Positions 7,207-13,088 are shown, numbered from the stretch's first letter. The stretch is DNA of 13,467 bases from an uncultured Lachnospiraceae bacterium (GCA_949957035.1 CATLIP010000032.1:1-13467), one strand, 5' to 3'. Translations and numbers: made by a program. Notes: generated from the letters alone by a model not told the origin.

Positions 7207-7225
7207 ACAGTTTTGGGAAAACTGT
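7207..7225 (+). promoter_or_regulatory. Perfect palindrome in the leader, possible operator or hairpin
   Basis: ACAGTTTTGGGAAAACTGT is an exact 8-bp inverted repeat around GGG. It lies about +20 to +38 from the predicted transcription start and 18 bases before the AGAGGAGGAG site. As DNA it suits a repressor operator; as RNA it is a tight hairpin that could block initiation. Confidence 0.5.
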
Positions 7226-7261
7226 AATAATATTATGTTCAAAGAGGAGGAGTACAGTCTG

Positions 7262-7705
7262 ATGAAATGTCCAATATGCGGTCAGGAATTGAAGCCGGGG
7301 AAGAAAGATCCGAATTATCTCTTATGCTACAACTGCAAGAAGAAGTTCAAGGTTCCCCAGAAGAAGATAGAGAAAAAAGGGAATGATAAGGAAGAGGAGC
7401 AGACGTATTCCAATATCCCCCCGAAGAAGGTCAGGAAGAAGCGGGAGGAAGAGATGCGCAAGGCATATGATGAGATGCTTTCTGTAGGCGATGGGAAGAG
7501 CAAGAAGAAAAAGGCGGCGCCTGCGCCTGCTCCGAAGCCAAAGCGCAGAGAAGAGATTGACGACGATTATGATGATGATTACGATAATGATGACGATTAC
7601 TATGATGATGAAGAAGATGAGAAGATGTCAAAACTTCCGATTATCATTCTCGGTATTGCCATTGTAATTGTGGCTGCGTTGATAGTGTTTGTGCTATTTA
7701 AGTAG
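7262..7705 (+). CDS. Zinc-ribbon, acidic, tail-anchored membrane protein
   Basis: No named family is recognised. The 147-aa product begins with a CxxC-x15-CxxC zinc ribbon (C3, C6, C22, C25). A Lys/Glu-rich linker follows (26-80), then an APAPAPKPK stretch (86-94), an Asp/Tyr-rich tract (about 100-120) and a final hydrophobic segment (125-146) ending in LFK. With no signal peptide and a C-terminal membrane segment, the zinc ribbon should stay in the cytosol. Such zinc-ribbon membrane proteins are common and mostly uncharacterised in Clostridia. I start at ATG 7262 because of AGAGGAGGAG at 7243-7252 and because MKCPICG is a typical beginning; in-frame starts at 7199 (TTG) and 7235 lack a ribosome binding site. 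It has its own promoter and terminator, so it is monocistronic. Confidence 0.82.
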   Translation: MKCPICGQELKPGKKDPNYLLCYNCKKKFKVPQKKIEKKGNDKEEEQTYSNIPPKKVRKKREEEMRKAYDEMLSVGDGKSKKKKAAPAPAPKPKRREEIDDDYDDDYDNDDDYYDDEEDEKMSKLPIIILGIAIVIVAALIVFVLFK

Positions 7706-7728
7706 AATATATCATACTGTGTAAAAAG

Positions 7729-7770
7729 GGGTATCGCAAAATTAGCTATTTTGCGATACCCTGTTTTGTT
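7729..7770 (+). terminator. Strong hairpin terminator, probably bidirectional
   Basis: GGGTATCGCAAAA (7729-7741) and TTTTGCGATACCC (7749-7761) form a perfect 13-bp stem with a 7-base loop, followed by TGTTTTGTT. AAAAA precedes the stem, giving a T run on the minus strand. It ends the zinc-ribbon gene and could also stop transcripts coming from the right. Confidence 0.9.
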
Positions 7771-7935
7771 ATCATACTATTTATAATCTGCAAATACTTC
7801 CATCTGTTTCTTCAAATTTCTCATATGTATTACGTCCTTTATGTAAGATTTTCTGTGAATTTGTCATCTTTTTCGAAACACTGGAAAATATATACGTACT
7901 TAGAGGAGTTCTGTGAAAAGCGGGATATAATCTGC

Positions 7936-8081
7936 AAAATGAAATCCACTGTACGAATCTTTTCTTCAGTACAGTGGATTTTAAAATTCTGTGTCCATCG
8001 GACGATACCTCACTTTTCTTATATTATTCTTTGGATTTAAAAATTTAAGTTTTTGGTGGTCTGTCCTCCTTTTCTTTTGTT
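7936..8081 (-). ncRNA. Possible small RNA or gene remnant on the minus strand
   Basis: A good minus-strand promoter (see 8088-8116) would start transcription near 8081, and the perfect hairpin at 7981-7942 would end it, giving about 145 bases. An AGGAGG (8070-8065) lies just inside the transcript, but no ATG, GTG or TTG follows at a useful distance. The only small frame with a possible ribosome binding site is five codons, MDTEF (7998-7981). It could be a small RNA, or the leftover control region of a lost gene. Confidence 0.3.
7942..7981 (-). terminator. Perfect 13-bp hairpin, likely minus-strand terminator
   Basis: AAATCCACTGTAC (7942-7954) and GTACAGTGGATTT (7969-7981) pair exactly around a 14-base loop. 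Read on the minus strand the stem is followed by CATTTT, on the plus strand by TAAAATT; both are only moderately T-rich. It would end a transcript started at the minus-strand promoter near 8088-8116. Confidence 0.6.
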
Positions 8082-8087
8082 GATATT

Positions 8088-8116
8088 ATAATATCGCATA
8101 ACTGGTAAATTGTCAA
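8088..8116 (-). promoter_or_regulatory. Orphan minus-strand promoter
   Basis: On the minus strand TTGACA (8116-8111), a 17-bp spacer and TATTAT (8093-8088) make a strong promoter. The -10 overlaps the palindrome GATATTATAATATC (8082-8095), a possible operator. It points away from tetR into the gene-free stretch. Confidence 0.6.
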
Positions 8117-8186
8117 TAGGAAATCAGAAAAAAATATTATTAAATATAAAAAAACTAATAAATCGTTAAAAACTGATAAAATATCT

Positions 8187-8723
8187 TTAAGCAGGCGGTG
8201 CGATACGTTGTAGAATTTTAACCAGTTCCTCAGGAGTCTCTTTGGCTCCATTGGAGGACCAGGATATATACAAGTTATATAATGCTCCGGCGAAAGCCTG
8301 CAGTCCATAATAATGCTCGATTCCATCTTCGGGCTTGTGCCATGTTTCAATGACATATCTGCTGATGGCAGTCAGGAGCAGGTGGCCTAATCCGCTTTTA
8401 AACAGGCTGTCGAGAAACTCTTTGTGTTTTTCGAAGTAAGAAAAGCAGTGAAAGAGGTTGGCAGAGGCGTAGGCGTGTTGATCCAGCGACAGCTCACGAG
8501 CCTCTCGCTGATAATCTGTCAACGCTTCTTCCAGATAAGAAGAGAAGATATCTTCTTTGGACTGGTAATTCCGATAGTAGGTCATTCTTGATACACCGGC
8601 TTTTTCCGTCAATTCAGAAATAGAAATGGCTGATAGAGGTTTTTCTTTTAACAGCAGCATCAAAGCCGTAACCATACATTCTCTGGCTAATTTGTTAGCT
8701 TGGTTTTTTCTTTCGGTATCCAT
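8187..8723 (-). CDS. TetR/AcrR family transcriptional regulator
   Basis: TetR proteins are dimeric repressors that release DNA when a ligand binds the C-terminal domain. The 178-aa product has the N-terminal helix-turn-helix (about 30-60: ISISELTEKAGVSRMTYYR followed by NYQSKEDIF). The C-terminal ligand domain (about 70-178) contains HCFSYFEKHKEFLDSLFKSGL, as in the TetR_C_8-like group. I start at ATG 8723, preceded on the minus strand by AGAGGGGG (8740-8733); the in-frame TTG at 8729 is too close to that site. It is divergent from degV with a 243-bp gap that carries a 19-bp palindrome. Regulation of degV and of itself is therefore likely, and the ligand might be a fatty acid or acyl-CoA. That last point is inference from the neighbour. 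Confidence 0.92.
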   Translation of the reverse strand: MDTERKNQANKLARECMVTALMLLLKEKPLSAISISELTEKAGVSRMTYYRNYQSKEDIFSSYLEEALTDYQREARELSLDQHAYASANLFHCFSYFEKHKEFLDSLFKSGLGHLLLTAISRYVIETWHKPEDGIEHYYGLQAFAGALYNLYISWSSNGAKETPEELVKILQRIAPPA

Positions 8724-8740
8724 GAACAAAATCCCCCTCT

Positions 8741-8748
8741 TTGTAACA
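8741..8748 (+). promoter_or_regulatory. Half-site resembling the tetR/degV palindrome
   Basis: TTGTAACA at 8741-8748, next to the tetR ribosome binding site, is the exact reverse complement of TGTTACAA (8785-8792) inside the larger palindrome. It may be a second, weaker repressor contact. Confidence 0.35.
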
Positions 8749-8783
8749 GTTGTGCAAGAGTATATTGAAATTTATTTTTTAAA

Positions 8784-8802
8784 GTGTTACAATTTGTCAC
8801 AC
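8784..8802 (+). promoter_or_regulatory. Palindromic operator candidate between tetR and degV
   Basis: GTGTTACAATTTGTCACAC has the symmetric form GTGTnACAA-n-TTGTnACAC, 16 of 18 non-central bases symmetric. Its length and position, 61 bases upstream of the tetR start and 165 upstream of degV, fit a TetR-family operator. The rest of the gap holds an imperfect hairpin (TGTCAT 8890-8895 with ATGACA 8902-8907) and no promoter I would call firmly. Confidence 0.6.
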
Positions 8803-8966
8803 ATTGTTGTACGAAATCCATCCATATGTTTCGAATGGAAGGATACACTTGATTATAAAGAATTGGGAGTGATATTGCAAGTGGCGGACTGTCATCGCGG
8901 CATGACACAGTACTGGTGCATTACTTTTCGCACTTTATAGAATAAGAGTTTAGGAGGAATTGCGAT

Positions 8967-9842
8967 ATGAAAACAGCGATTATGACAGACAGTAACAGCG
9001 GAATTTCAAAGAGTGAAGCAGAAGGATTAGGGATATTTTCACTTCCCATGCCGGTAATCATTGATGGGGTAACCTGTTATGAGGGAATAGACCTCACTCA
9101 GGAAATGTTTTACCAAAGCCTTACGGGAGGAAAAGATGTATCTACTTCCCAGCCGTCTCCCGGAGAAGTAATGGGGATGTGGGATGAGATTCTGGCAAGC
9201 GGATATGAGGAGATTGTACATATCCCTATGTCCAGTGGATTGAGTAATTCATATGAGTCGGCTGCCGGACTTGCGGCGGATTATTCCGGAAAGGTGCAGG
9301 TAGTGGACAATCACAGAATATCAGTGACATTAAGAGAGTCGGTGCTGGAGGCAAAAGGGCTTGCGGACAAGGGTTTTTCGGCAAAAGAAATTAAAAAAGA
9401 GTTGGAAGACAGAGCGTATGAATCCTGTATTTATATAACCGTAGATACTTTGGAATTTTTGAAAAAGGGAGGCAGGATTACACCGGCAGGCGCGGCTCTT
9501 GGCGCGGTACTGAATATTAAACCTGTGCTTACGATACAGGGTGAGAGGTTGGATGCATTTGCCAAGGTCAGGGGAATGAAGAAGGGAAAACATAAGATGT
9601 TGGAGGCGGTGAAACAGGATTTGGAGACTCGGTTTAAAGATGTGGAAATGAGCCGTGTTGTAGTCGGCGCTGCGGGTTCCGGACTCAGTGAGGAAGAGGC
9701 GCAGGAGTGGACGGCTACGCTGAAGGAGGCATTCCCGGAAGCAGCCGTTTATTATAATCCTTTGTCATTCAGCATTGGAAGCCATACCGGGCCGGGGGCA
9801 GTGGGGACGGCCATTAGTATTCGGAGGAAAGAGGGTATGTAG
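8967..9842 (+). CDS. DegV family (FakB-like) fatty-acid-binding protein
   Basis: DegV/FakB proteins bind a fatty acid and, where FakA kinase is present, present it for phosphorylation so that it enters phospholipid synthesis. The 291-aa product shows the family landmarks in order: TDSNSGIS (7-14), the ligand-contacting STSQPSPGE (59-67), IPMSSGLSNSY (86-96), the VDTLEFLKKGGRI helix region, GAVLNIKPVL, and the closing SHTGPGAVG (H273). AGGAGG (8952-8957) fixes the start. No fakA is visible in the window, so the partner would be elsewhere. The divergent tetR and shared palindrome suggest ligand-controlled expression. Which fatty acid is bound cannot be read from the sequence. Confidence 0.94.
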   Translation: MKTAIMTDSNSGISKSEAEGLGIFSLPMPVIIDGVTCYEGIDLTQEMFYQSLTGGKDVSTSQPSPGEVMGMWDEILASGYEEIVHIPMSSGLSNSYESAAGLAADYSGKVQVVDNHRISVTLRESVLEAKGLADKGFSAKEIKKELEDRAYESCIYITVDTLEFLKKGGRITPAGAALGAVLNIKPVLTIQGERLDAFAKVRGMKKGKHKMLEAVKQDLETRFKDVEMSRVVVGAAGSGLSEEEAQEWTATLKEAFPEAAVYYNPLSFSIGSHTGPGAVGTAISIRRKEGM

Positions 9843-9864
9843 AAATAATATATATTCATTATGA

Positions 9865-9897
9865 TGGGTCGGAAGCATTTGTTAAGCTCCCGGCCCA
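9865..9897. terminator. Hairpin between converging genes, weak terminator
   Basis: TGGGTCGGAAGC (9865-9876) pairs with GCTCCCGGCCCA (9886-9897) with one wobble and one A-C mismatch. It lies between the degV stop and the 3' end of the minus-strand gene at 9924. Neither side has a good T run, so it may act in both directions but poorly. Confidence 0.5.
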
Positions 9898-9923
9898 TAT
9901 GTAGTTTTAGGGAAAATGCGGTG

Positions 9924-10664
9924 TTATCCCTTCCAGATTTTGCACTGTTCAATCCGTTTTCCGCCGTCCCCCTGTTTTTCATCATAAGCAAACTGGTTCA
10001 GCAGGCCGCAGGGGAAATTCTCACAGTTTCCGCAATGCTCTTTTGTCTTTGTCTCGCAGCAAGATTTCACAGGACAGTTGTCGCCCCAGAACGGCTTTTG
10101 AATATGTACGCAGCCCTCACAGTTCATTTGTTCGCGATAGGTACATTCGCTGCACAAAATTCCGCATCTTGATTCAATCATAGTCTTTGCGTCTCCGTTC
10201 AGGTTCTCATTTTCCAATAGTCCCACGTAAATGTGGATTTCCGCATGTTCCATGCTGTCGTCTTGATATTCCTCAAAATCGCACTGAAAAGTTCTGGGAA
10301 GATTCATCTGCCAGATTTCCTGCCATGCCGCCGCAACTGCCTGTACCATATCCCCATGGATAACAAACTTCGCATATCTGCCGGCCGGAATCCGGCAGAC
10401 CGTATATTCCCCTTCCTCGGGCTCATGTGCCGCTTCACAGGCAACGATTGCGGTGTAATCAGATTTTTCGTCGCCTGCATAGTCTGTATAAATCCCCAGC
10501 GCTTTTCCGTCCGTCTTTTCTGGAATAGAGGCGTAGACGCCCTCTTGATAAAATCGTTTCCAAAGCCCGCCGATTACGGCTCCCATATCAGGGGAGAGGT
10601 TGTTTGTCCGCGCTGAAATCCCCACAGCTATTTTTTCATTCAATGTTACAATTTCGTACTTCAT
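9924..10664 (-). CDS. GyrI-like effector-binding domain fused to a DUF3795 Cys-rich domain
   Basis: The 246-aa product has two parts. Residues 1-155 read as a GyrI-like/AraC effector-binding domain: LNEKIAVGISARTNN, IGGLWKRFYQEGVY, a LGIYTDY strand, YTVCRIPAGRYAKFVIHG and a final EIHIYVGL. This fold binds small hydrophobic or cationic ligands. Residues 165-246 are a DUF3795-type domain with twelve cysteines (C167, 171, 174, 182, 185, 197, 202, 203, 211, 214, 219, 241), opening RCGILCSECTYR; metal binding is likely but unproven. There is no DNA-binding domain, so it is not a classical regulator. The start follows AAGGAGAT (10680-10673 on the minus strand). An extended -10 (TGCTAGAAT) lies at 10704-10696. 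It is divergent from the next tetR. A role in drug or metal sensing or scavenging is inference. Confidence 0.87.
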   Translation of the reverse strand: MKYEIVTLNEKIAVGISARTNNLSPDMGAVIGGLWKRFYQEGVYASIPEKTDGKALGIYTDYAGDEKSDYTAIVACEAAHEPEEGEYTVCRIPAGRYAKFVIHGDMVQAVAAAWQEIWQMNLPRTFQCDFEEYQDDSMEHAEIHIYVGLLENENLNGDAKTMIESRCGILCSECTYREQMNCEGCVHIQKPFWGDNCPVKSCCETKTKEHCGNCENFPCGLLNQFAYDEKQGDGGKRIEQCKIWKG

Positions 10665-10695
10665 AGAAACAAATCTCCTTTCTGTTTATGGGGAT

Positions 10696-10704
10696 ATTCT
10701 AGCA
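10696..10704 (-). promoter_or_regulatory. Possible extended -10 promoter of the GyrI/DUF3795 gene
   Basis: The minus strand reads TGCTAGAAT at 10704-10696, an extended -10 form, 32 bases before the start codon. No good -35 is present at 17 bp. Confidence 0.4.
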
Positions 10705-10801
10705 AATGAATCAGGACAACTGTGTGTCATGATTTGGAATTTCATGGAGACTTATTAGGGAAGGAATTAAGAATAAGGAAGTAAGCGTAACAAAAATGAT
10801 A

Positions 10802-10830
10802 TTGACGAAAGAGGGAAACAAGTATATAAT
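10802..10830 (+). promoter_or_regulatory. Promoter of the tetR-flavodoxin operon
   Basis: TTGACG (10802-10807), a 17-bp spacer and a perfect TATAAT (10825-10830). The -10 lies inside the left arm of the palindrome at 10823-10867, so a bound repressor would cover it. Transcription should start near 10837. Confidence 0.85.
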
Positions 10831-10867
10831 TCAGTTATATAAATGATTTATATAACTGAATTATATA
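10823..10867 (+). promoter_or_regulatory. Perfect 45-bp palindrome, likely autoregulatory operator
   Basis: The left arm 10823-10844 and the right arm 10846-10867 are exact reverse complements over all 22 bases, with one central G at 10845. The inner part has the form AGTTATATAAAT-g and its mirror. It overlaps the -10 box and ends two bases before the tetR ribosome binding site, the usual place for a TetR family autorepression operator. Its length is more than one TetR dimer needs, so two dimers may bind. Confidence 0.82.
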
Positions 10868-10868
10868 T

Positions 10869-10874
10869 AGGAGG
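10869..10874 (+). promoter_or_regulatory. Ribosome binding site fixing the second tetR start
   Basis: AGGAGG lies 4 bases before ATG 10879, a short spacing. The in-frame ATG at 10843 lies inside the palindrome and has no ribosome binding site. Confidence 0.8.
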
Positions 10875-10878
10875 AATC

Positions 10879-11451
10879 ATGCCAAAACAAAGAATTACGA
10901 AGGAAATGGTTGTAAACGCCGCTTTTGAAATAGCGAGAAGCAGCGGTATGGAGCAGGTCATGGTAAAAAATATTGCAGACAAAATAGGCTGTTCTGTCCA
11001 GCCAATCTACAGCTATTGCAAGAATATGGATGGTCTGCGTGCAGACGTGGTGGAACAGGCTGACATTTTCATAAGACAGTATATAAGTGAGCATATTGAC
11101 AAAGAAAACTTGTTTGCCAGTACAGGAAGGGCGTATATCCGTCTGGCGAAAGAAGAACCCTTTTTGTTCAAAATATTCGTTCTACATCAGAGAACCGGAA
11201 TTTCTTCACTGAATGATTTGTATGAACAGGAAGCCAGCCCTCATGTGGCAGAGAAGATTGCAGATGAATTAAAAATCAGCGTATCACAGGCGAGAAGATT
11301 GCATTTGAATATGCTGATTTATACCATTGGAATCGGCACTGTTTTTTCAGTGACGACGCCGGGAATTTCGGCGGATGAAATCTATAAGCAGCAGGAGATT
11401 GCTTATGAAGCATTTTTAAGACATGCGTTGGATTCAAAAGCGTTGGACTGA
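10879..11451 (+). CDS. TetR/AcrR family transcriptional regulator
   Basis: The 190-aa product has an N-terminal helix-turn-helix (about 10-55: TKEMVVNAAFEIARSSGMEQ and VKNIADKIGCSVQPIYSYCKN) and a C-terminal ligand domain of the WHG/TetR_C_33-like type, with RAYIRLAKEEPFLFKIFVL (about 95-113). The recognition helix (CSVQPIYSY) differs from that of the TetR at 8187, so the two should read different operators. It probably represses its own promoter through the 45-bp palindrome. The flavodoxin-like gene starts 29 bases after its stop and is the obvious co-regulated partner. The ligand is unknown. The last codons lie in a 15-bp tandem repeat (11421-11465) that supplies the stop codon. Confidence 0.92.
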   Translation: MPKQRITKEMVVNAAFEIARSSGMEQVMVKNIADKIGCSVQPIYSYCKNMDGLRADVVEQADIFIRQYISEHIDKENLFASTGRAYIRLAKEEPFLFKIFVLHQRTGISSLNDLYEQEASPHVAEKIADELKISVSQARRLHLNMLIYTIGIGTVFSVTTPGISADEIYKQQEIAYEAFLRHALDSKALD

Positions 11452-11465
11452 AAAGCATTGGACTT
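11421..11465 (+). repeat. Three 15-bp tandem units at the tetR 3' end
   Basis: ACATGCGTTGGATTC, AAAAGCGTTGGACTG and AAAAGCATTGGACTT follow each other in frame, coding HALDS, KALD-stop and KALDL. The stop codon falls at the junction of units two and three. This looks like slippage or duplication at the end of the gene. Confidence 0.6.
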
Positions 11466-11480
11466 AGAAAGGGGACAGTC

Positions 11481-12005
11481 ATGAAAAAAGGAATTATTAT
11501 ATATCAATCAAAATACGGAGCAACACAGAAATACGCAAAGTGGCTGAGGGAAATGACGGGTTATGATTGCGTCAAGACAAAAGAAGCCTCATTGGATCTG
11601 GCTGCACAGTATAAAACCATCGTCCTTTGCGGCGGAATATATGCTTCCGGCATTGCGGGACTGTCATTTATGAAGAAGAATTTCAGCAGGCTAAGAGATA
11701 AGAGAATCGCCATATTATGCGTGGGCGCAGCCCCTTATGATGAAAAATCATTTCAGGAATTAAAGCGGCATAATTTGAAAAACGGATTAGAAAGTATCCC
11801 TTTGTTCTATGGGCGGGGAGCCTGGGACATGGATAAAATGACGTTAATCGACAGGACTATGTGTAAAATGCTGCAGAAATCCATAGCGAAAAGAGAACCT
11901 TCCTCCTACGAACCATGGATGGCGGGGCTGATGAGCGCAGTAGGGCAAAAAGACGACTGGACGGATAAGAAGTATCTGGATTTGCTGCTTGAATATCTGG
12001 AATAA
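11481..12005 (+). CDS. Flavodoxin-domain protein (Flavodoxin_5/HemG-like)
   Basis: The 174-aa product has the flavodoxin fold order: a first strand GIIIYQSKYGATQKYAKWL, where SKYGAT (10-15) is the FMN phosphate loop, TIVLCGGIYASGIAG (about 46-60) and RIAILCVGAAPYD (about 74-86). The pattern fits the Flavodoxin_5 group, which includes the HemG-type protoporphyrinogen oxidase. In a heme-poor anaerobe it may instead serve another redox step, so the substrate is open. The start follows GAAAGGGGA (11467-11475), 29 bases after tetR, so both are one operon under the palindrome. The gene's last bases are part of a 35-bp direct duplication. The SPL radical SAM gene starts 107 bases downstream; electron transfer to it is possible but unproven. 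Confidence 0.86.
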   Translation: MKKGIIIYQSKYGATQKYAKWLREMTGYDCVKTKEASLDLAAQYKTIVLCGGIYASGIAGLSFMKKNFSRLRDKRIAILCVGAAPYDEKSFQELKRHNLKNGLESIPLFYGRGAWDMDKMTLIDRTMCKMLQKSIAKREPSSYEPWMAGLMSAVGQKDDWTDKKYLDLLLEYLE

Positions 12006-12060
12006 TTTGTGTTTTTCCGATTCTTCTGCATGAATATCCGGAATAATTTGTGTTTTCCCG
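11985..12060 (+). repeat. 35-bp direct duplication at the flavodoxin 3' end
   Basis: Bases 11985-12019 recur at 12026-12060 with 32 of 35 identical and a 41-bp period. The first copy holds the last codons and the TAA of the flavodoxin gene; the second lies in the intergenic gap. Both end in a GTGTTTT-rich stretch. The shift is not a multiple of three, so it does not extend the protein. Confidence 0.75.
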
Positions 12061-12112
12061 GCTCTCATGATAGAATGGCAGGTAAATGGATGGAGATTCG
12101 GAGGTATTTTGG

Positions 12113-13006
12113 ATGGAGTACATACCCGCAAAGACAATCGTGACGAAAGTGAAGGCTCCGGCTAATTGGTTCGGTATTGATTATAACATGAATATTTACA
12201 AGGGCTGCAGCCATGGATGTATTTACTGTGACAGCCGTTCAGACTGTTACGGGGTGGAGCATTTCGACAAGGTAAGGGCAAAGGAGAATGCTCTGAAAAT
12301 TATCCGGGACGACCTGCGCAGGAAGACGAGGAGCGGCGTAGTCGGGACAGGGGCGATGAGCGACCCCTATAATCCCTTTGAGCGGGAGCTTGAGCTTACC
12401 CGCCATGGGTTAGAGTTGTGCGATGCGTTTGAATTTGGTGCGGCTATTGCGACGAAGAGTTCGCTTTTGGAGCGGGATATCGATATATTGCAGGGGATTG
12501 CAGAACATTCGCCTGTTATTCTTAAAATAACGGTGACGACCGCTGATGATGAGCTTGCGGCGAAGATAGAGCCTCGGGTATCGCGCCCCACGGAGCGGTT
12601 CCGGCTGATTGAACGGCTTTCCAAAGCAGGACTTTATGCGGGTATCCTGCTTATGCCGGTTCTGCCTTTTATTGAGGATAATCTGGACAATGTGGGAGAG
12701 ATTGTCCGAAGGGCAGAAGATGCGGGGGCAAGATATATCTATCCTGCCTTTGGAGTGACGCTTAGGGGAAACCAGAGGGTATGGTATTATCAGAAATTGA
12801 ATGAATTATTCCCGGGCAAAAGGTTGGTGGAAGCCTATCAGAAAAGATTTGGGGAGTACTATGAGTGCAGGAGCCCGCAGGCACGAAAGCTGTGGGGATA
12901 TTTTGCGGAAGAGTGCGGGAAAAGAAAGATTTTGTATCGTATGGATGATATTGTCAGCCAGTATAAAAGACCTTACAGGATGGAGCAGATGTCGCTGCAG
13001 TTTTGA
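12113..13006 (+). CDS. SPL-family radical SAM protein
   Basis: The 297-aa product carries the radical SAM CxxxCxxC motif in GCSHGCIYCDSR (C32, C36, C39), which binds a 4Fe-4S cluster and S-adenosylmethionine. It also has the COG1533 (SplB-like) segment GTGAMSDPYNPFE and ITVTTADDELAAKIEPRVSRPTERF later on. Spore photoproduct lyase itself is somewhat longer and specific to spore DNA; this shorter type is widespread, and its substrate is unknown. The start at 12113 is set by GGAGG (12100-12104); an in-frame ATG at 12086 precedes that site. It might use the upstream flavodoxin-like protein as electron donor, which is inference from proximity. No clear terminator follows. Confidence 0.92.
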   Translation: MEYIPAKTIVTKVKAPANWFGIDYNMNIYKGCSHGCIYCDSRSDCYGVEHFDKVRAKENALKIIRDDLRRKTRSGVVGTGAMSDPYNPFERELELTRHGLELCDAFEFGAAIATKSSLLERDIDILQGIAEHSPVILKITVTTADDELAAKIEPRVSRPTERFRLIERLSKAGLYAGILLMPVLPFIEDNLDNVGEIVRRAEDAGARYIYPAFGVTLRGNQRVWYYQKLNELFPGKRLVEAYQKRFGEYYECRSPQARKLWGYFAEECGKRKILYRMDDIVSQYKRPYRMEQMSLQF

Positions 13007-13059
13007 GGGGAGCTTTGTTTTCGAAATGTTTCCGTAATGCCTCCGTAAAGTATTTTTGC

Positions 13060-13088
13060 TTGACAGACAGGTAAGACTGTGTTAGTAT
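13060..13088 (+). promoter_or_regulatory. Promoter of the DUF4180 gene
   Basis: A perfect TTGACA (13060-13065), a 17-bp spacer and TAGTAT (13083-13088). Transcription would begin near 13095, at the base of a short dyad (TAACT 13096-13100 and ATTTG 13104-13108 with CAAAT 13114-13118 and AGTTA 13121-13125) that runs up to the ribosome binding site. Confidence 0.7.

Larger units (their letters stand above)
7706..8186. other. Gene-free stretch between convergent genes
   Basis: These 481 bases lie between the zinc-ribbon gene (plus) and tetR (minus). They hold the terminator at 7729-7770, a second perfect hairpin at 7942-7981, and a minus-strand promoter with a ribosome binding site at 8065-8116 that leads into no gene. 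An A/T-rich tail (8117-8186) follows the tetR stop. Short plus-strand reading frames here have no ribosome binding site and no recognisable domain. Confidence 0.7.

Noticed and set aside
7825..8040. 71-codon plus-strand frame in the gene-free stretch
   Set aside because: It has no ribosome binding site, spans the perfect hairpin at 7942-7981 and has no domain-like text.
8626..8940. 104-codon plus-strand frame over the tetR start and the tetR-degV gap
   Set aside because: It overlaps tetR antisense, runs through the operator candidate and lacks a ribosome binding site.
10233..10616. 127-codon plus-strand frame
   Set aside because: It is antisense to the GyrI-like/DUF3795 gene, which has a good ribosome binding site and coherent domains.
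11421..12060. CRISPR array from the short repeats here
   Set aside because: The repeats are two or three adjacent copies at gene ends with no regular spacers.
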